The notes below the pieces were generated by a model. The model saw only the letters and a list, made by a program, of their open reading frames with translations. It was not told the DNA's origin and made no database searches. From Daphnia pulex (lineage: Eukaryota > Arthropoda > Branchiopoda > Diplostraca > Daphniidae), in NCBI RefSeq assembly GCF_021134715.1, contig NC_060021.1, forward strand, positions 496,001-560,000: a DNA stretch of 64,000 bases, given 5' to 3'. Below, one piece after another: positions 60,623 through 64,000 of the stretch (positions are counted from its first letter, which is position 1; every line of letters begins with the position of its first letter). Position numbers and translations under genes: made by a program.

Positions 60623-61046
60623 TACCAAAGTCCGGTTGTCAAAAATTCCATCAATCGGTGAAAATGGCGTGGTTCAATAGCGTTATGAAGTGAAGATGGC
60701 ATTTGTAAGGAATCGAATTTAATTTTTTTTTTTTTTTTTAATTGGTCCGACTTCTGACAGTTTTACCGCTTTTACTGTATTAGGAGACGCCACTTTACCT
60801 ATGTTGCGTTGTTGCCTTTACTATGTTGTCAGCAGGTGGCAGCACGTACTGACCAGTAAAGGACTAAACAATACTAGTTCGCCGGCCTTTGTTATGCAGA
60901 ATGTCATGATCGATATACGTAATATTGTCTGACAAGAGAAGTGCAGCTGTATTCATTTGTTGCAAAATGTACGTTTATTTAACGTCTTATCATTCACATT
61001 TGTTATGTACACGCAAATAATTTTACTTACTTTAGAGTAATCCACA
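60623..61046 (+). promoter_or_regulatory. Alpha-SNAP upstream region and probable leader intron
   Basis: No coding sequence was seen. A TTTAG acceptor at 61,031-61,035 just before AGTAATCCACAATGG suggests that a short 5' UTR intron ends 11 bases before the start codon. A poly(T) run lies at 60,723-60,740. Confidence 0.4.
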
Positions 61047-62197
61047 ATGGCCGACAACGAGCAAAAAGCAGCCCAACTAATCGCCGAGGCTGAAAAGAAA
61101 TTGAACTCGGGAAAGAGCTTTTTTGGTTCTCTATTTGGAGGGTAATTCATTCCAGTATGTTGCATTATCCTCCCATTCTGATTATTGAATTATTTGTGTA
61201 GAGGATCATCCAAAGTTGATGAGGCTATAGAATGCTACCAACGAGCAGCAAACTTGTATAAAATGGCAAAAAAATGGTCTCAAGCTGGTCAAGCCTTTTG
61301 TGAGGCAGCAGCTCTACATCTTAAAGCTGCTGGACGTCATGATGCAGCCACCAATTACATTGACGCAGGCAACTGTTATAAGAAATCTGAGCCCAATGGT
61401 AAACATTACATGTTATATTCTATTTTTATCTAATATCAACTAATATTTTTCTAAATTCAATAGAGGCTGTTGCTTGCCTCCTCAAAGCTATTGAAATATA
61501 TACTGATATGGGAAGGTTTTCTATTGCTGCCAAACACCATCAAACCATTGCAGAGATTTACGAAACAGAATTGGCTGATCTCGAAAGAGCTGTGCAACAT
61601 TATGAACAAGCAGCTGATTATTTCAAAGGTAGTAGAGTTTTTATTTTTTTAAACATTTTAATTAAAATATTGTATTCACAGGTGAGGAAAGTAATAGCTC
61701 TGCCAACAAATGCCTTTTGAAAGTGGCTCAGTATGCAGCCCAGTTGGAAAACTATCAAAAGGCGATTCAGATTTATGAGCAAGTTGCATCAGCTTCTCTG
61801 GATAATTCACTGTTGAAGTACAGTGCTAAAGAGTACTTCTTCCGGGCTGCCCTTTGCCACTTGTGCATTGATTTGTTGAATGCCCAACATGCTGCCCAGC
61901 AATATGAGAACATGTATCCAGCTTTTCAGGTATGCCATTTATTTCTGATCAACACAATGTTGATTTTCAATAACAGTTTGGATGACCTCAATTAAATAAT
62001 AACTTCATTTGTTTTTATAGGATTCCCGAGAATGCAAGCTGATCAAGGCACTCATTGGTCACATGGAAGAACACAATGTAGACGGATTCACCGAAACGGT
62101 CAAGGATTATGACTCCATTTCACGGCTTGATCAATGGTACACTACAATGCTTTTGAGGATCAAGAAGCAGATGGCTGAAACACCTGACTTGTGTTAA
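61047..62197 (+). CDS. alphaSnap: Alpha-SNAP (soluble NSF attachment protein), five exons, 293 aa
   Basis: Cofactor that binds SNARE bundles and recruits and stimulates the NSF ATPase for SNARE recycling in the cytosol and on membranes. Exons 61047-61141, 61202-61398, 61464-61628, 61682-61929 and 62021-62197 join in frame; the length matches the family (292-295). The N-terminus [19 protein letters not shown] is followed by the membrane-touching hydrophobic loop SFFGSLFGG (about 25-33). TPR-like helix pairs follow, such as [20 protein letters not shown] and [13 protein letters not shown]. The C-terminus ends TPDLC; the penultimate Leu, needed for NSF stimulation in mammals, is kept. The downstream region to about 62,900 is probably 3' UTR. 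Confidence 0.97.
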
Positions 62198-62911
62198 GTC
62201 AGAAGATCCAAAACCACTCGACGATCGGAAACCTATAGGATATCGTAGCTTTTTTTGCTGGTTTATGGCACACCCTTTAATCTTGCGCATGTACACATTA
62301 GAAGCTCCCCCATACACGATTATTCTGTTGTAATATCTTTCGATTGTCTAGTTCCATACGTTTTTAGCATGATCGCGAAGTGTACTATTCTATACATTTT
62401 TCATTCCACATTAATTCTTTTGCTCTCTGTCTTACACTGTTCATTATTATTTTTTTCAAATTCGTTCTTGTCCATTGTTCTCTTACGTTACAGTGTACAG
62501 TATATGTTCATCGTTGGACTTCACTCGGTTTTTTTTCCTAATTTGGTATTTACTATATACTCCGCGATATAGTTGTTCTTTTCACCTTATATTGTCTTTA
62601 TAGAGGTTGATCTTTCAACTGCAAAATGTGTTAAAAGAAAAGGCAAATTCGTTTAATTATTCGTAGATGAATAGGCAAAAAATTTCGGTACTGTTACTTT
62701 TCTTCCCTTTTTCTTGCTGTCGGATAAATTGTATGCCTCAACCAAATTTGTATTTGTGTGTATCAATGTTTGTAGTTCAGAGAAATCCAACGTGGTGAAG
62801 TTTACCTTTGCGGTTTTTTTTTGGCTAAAGTTATAAATTAGTATAGTTCTTTTAACATTTAAAATCCTTGCAGTCCTGTAACAGATTTTTAAAAGAATTA
62901 AGAATTCAAAG
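62198..62911 (+). other. Alpha-SNAP 3' UTR / intergenic
   Basis: T-rich DNA without a convincing ORF. No canonical plus-strand AATAAA was seen close to the stop; the 3' end of the mRNA is not defined here. Confidence 0.4.
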
Positions 62912-63205
62912 TTTTATTGTGTGTTGTCAAAATATAGGCTCATAAAAGCTTGATTAATGCTACAGATTTTCGATTTTACGAACATATTGCAGTATCTTTT
63001 TATCTTTCCAAAATGACAAATGTTCGCAAAGCCGTACCCTATTGAAAGATGGCGCAAGCGTCAAGGTAACTTCACTAGGGTTTTGTGGGATTAATGAACC
63101 AGAAATGGACATATTGCGAAAAAACAACTTACAAGTTTTTGGTATTTCGGTCAAGTGTTGATTCCAATTCCGTGTTGTACTAAATCGTACACAATAGCTA
63201 TACAT
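62912..63205 (-). CDS. Possible small ORF, 81 aa, mitochondrial-signal-like N-terminus
   Basis: On the minus strand the Met codon at 63205 opens MYSYCVRFSTTRNWNQHL, and the frame ends at 62,960 with KDKKILQYVRKIENL. AATAAA lies on the same strand at about 62,912-62,917, a sensible distance after the stop. The Arg/Ser/Thr-rich start resembles a mitochondrial targeting signal. The frame is open for 30 further codons upstream. No family was recognised, and a GTAAGT-like donor inside the ORF makes a spliced structure possible. Confidence 0.25.
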
Positions 63206-64000
63206 AGTAGTGCTATATTTAAAAACTAGTAGAAAAGGAATGCAGTATAGGAAGTATACTCGTATGACTGTGCTAAGTCGATTGAAAAGTAACAATTTGG
63301 CAGTTTCAGATGAAAGAGGAGACGATGAACCTTGCGTTCAAATTTTATTTTATAATTCATTTCTATTATTATTTGTGCACGGAACACAGAAGAGAATGTG
63401 TAGTACAGTACATAATGCCCCAAAGTTCAGAAGGGCCGAGCGGACTTTGTAAAATTCAAAGCGAATAATAATTGTTGCGAGTAGCGCTTGGCAGATGTTA
63501 GATTGTCTGAACACACAGAAGGTTTTCTTGAAGGCCATTAGTTATATTTTCAAACCCTTTTCGCCTTGATTTTTGCTTGTGGGGCAAGAGCAAAGGTCTT
63601 TTCCTGCTGCCCAGCATATGATTTGCTGAACCACCGTAATATCCTTGTATTTAATATCTCATACTACCGTAAGCTTTAGATCGTAACTGGCTGTTTTTTC
63701 ATCTTGTTCTTTCCACTTTTCTGTGAGAAATAGCGTTTGTCAATCTGAATCTTACTGGTTCGCGGAAGCTTTATATTTCATCTCTGAATGTTGTATCGAT
63801 CCAGCTAGGCAACTTCGCAGTTGACAATCGATCGTTGCTGGCTCCTTTCCCATTGAACATTTTTTTGCGTCTCAAAAGATTTAATCTAAATAGTAGTCGG
63901 AGCAGGTATATAGCGGAACTAGTCACACATTCGATTACGACATTGATAAACACAGTTAAAGAATTATAGGAAGGGCCTTGAGGTCCCGAGGTGTAACCTG
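63206..64000. other. Right-edge region, no gene assigned
   Basis: Minus-strand frames at 63,350-63,538 and 63,771-63,953 are short and have no family match. They could be exons of a gene continuing beyond the window, but the sequence seen does not settle it. Confidence 0.3.

Overview
The window looks like nuclear DNA of an arthropod, most likely a water flea (Daphnia). The reasons are short GT-AG introns, roundabout and O-GlcNAc transferase genes of arthropod type, TCAGT initiators, and a tyrosine-rich YYT(E/K)AP repeat protein of a kind I associate with Daphnia. The species call is inference; the gene calls were read from joined exons.

Left part (1 to about 22 kb): an accessory, rearranged region. 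Positions 1-2750 on the minus strand hold three damaged copies of a YYT-repeat secreted protein gene, with a broken copy of apoptosis-inducing factor (AIFM1-like) embedded between them. Upstream lie two 205-bp tandem repeats carrying nuclear-receptor half-sites. A long segment with exon-like minus-strand remnants is present twice (about 4.3-11.8 kb and 14.16-17.62 kb), and a third inverted piece lies at about 20.64-20.95 kb. The first copy is split by about 4.1 kb of extra DNA that carries a spaced repeat array, two tRNA-like SINEs and an intact 370-residue ORF with two retropepsin-type aspartic protease domains. Between the copies sits a small three-exon bZIP-like gene (12.7-13.5 kb).

Middle part (22.47-47.17 kb): roundabout (robo), plus strand, eight coding exons, 1519 residues, with five Ig, three FN3, one membrane segment and cytoplasmic CC motifs. 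Introns 1 and 2 take up 18 kb.

Right part (47.8-64 kb): a compact gene-rich stretch. It holds a divergent beta-TrCP-like F-box/WD gene (minus), then, head to head with it, O-GlcNAc transferase (26 exons, 1043 residues, plus). Next come a duplicated scrap of the OGT 3' UTR, a 980-bp foldback element with arms of about 460 bp bounded by TTAA, and alpha-SNAP (5 exons, 293 residues, plus). A possible small minus-strand ORF lies near the right edge.

The genes do not form a functional cluster. Robo is an axon guidance receptor, OGT a nucleocytoplasmic glycosyltransferase, alpha-SNAP a membrane fusion cofactor, and the F-box protein a likely ubiquitin ligase adaptor. No CRISPR, rRNA or bona fide tRNA gene was seen.
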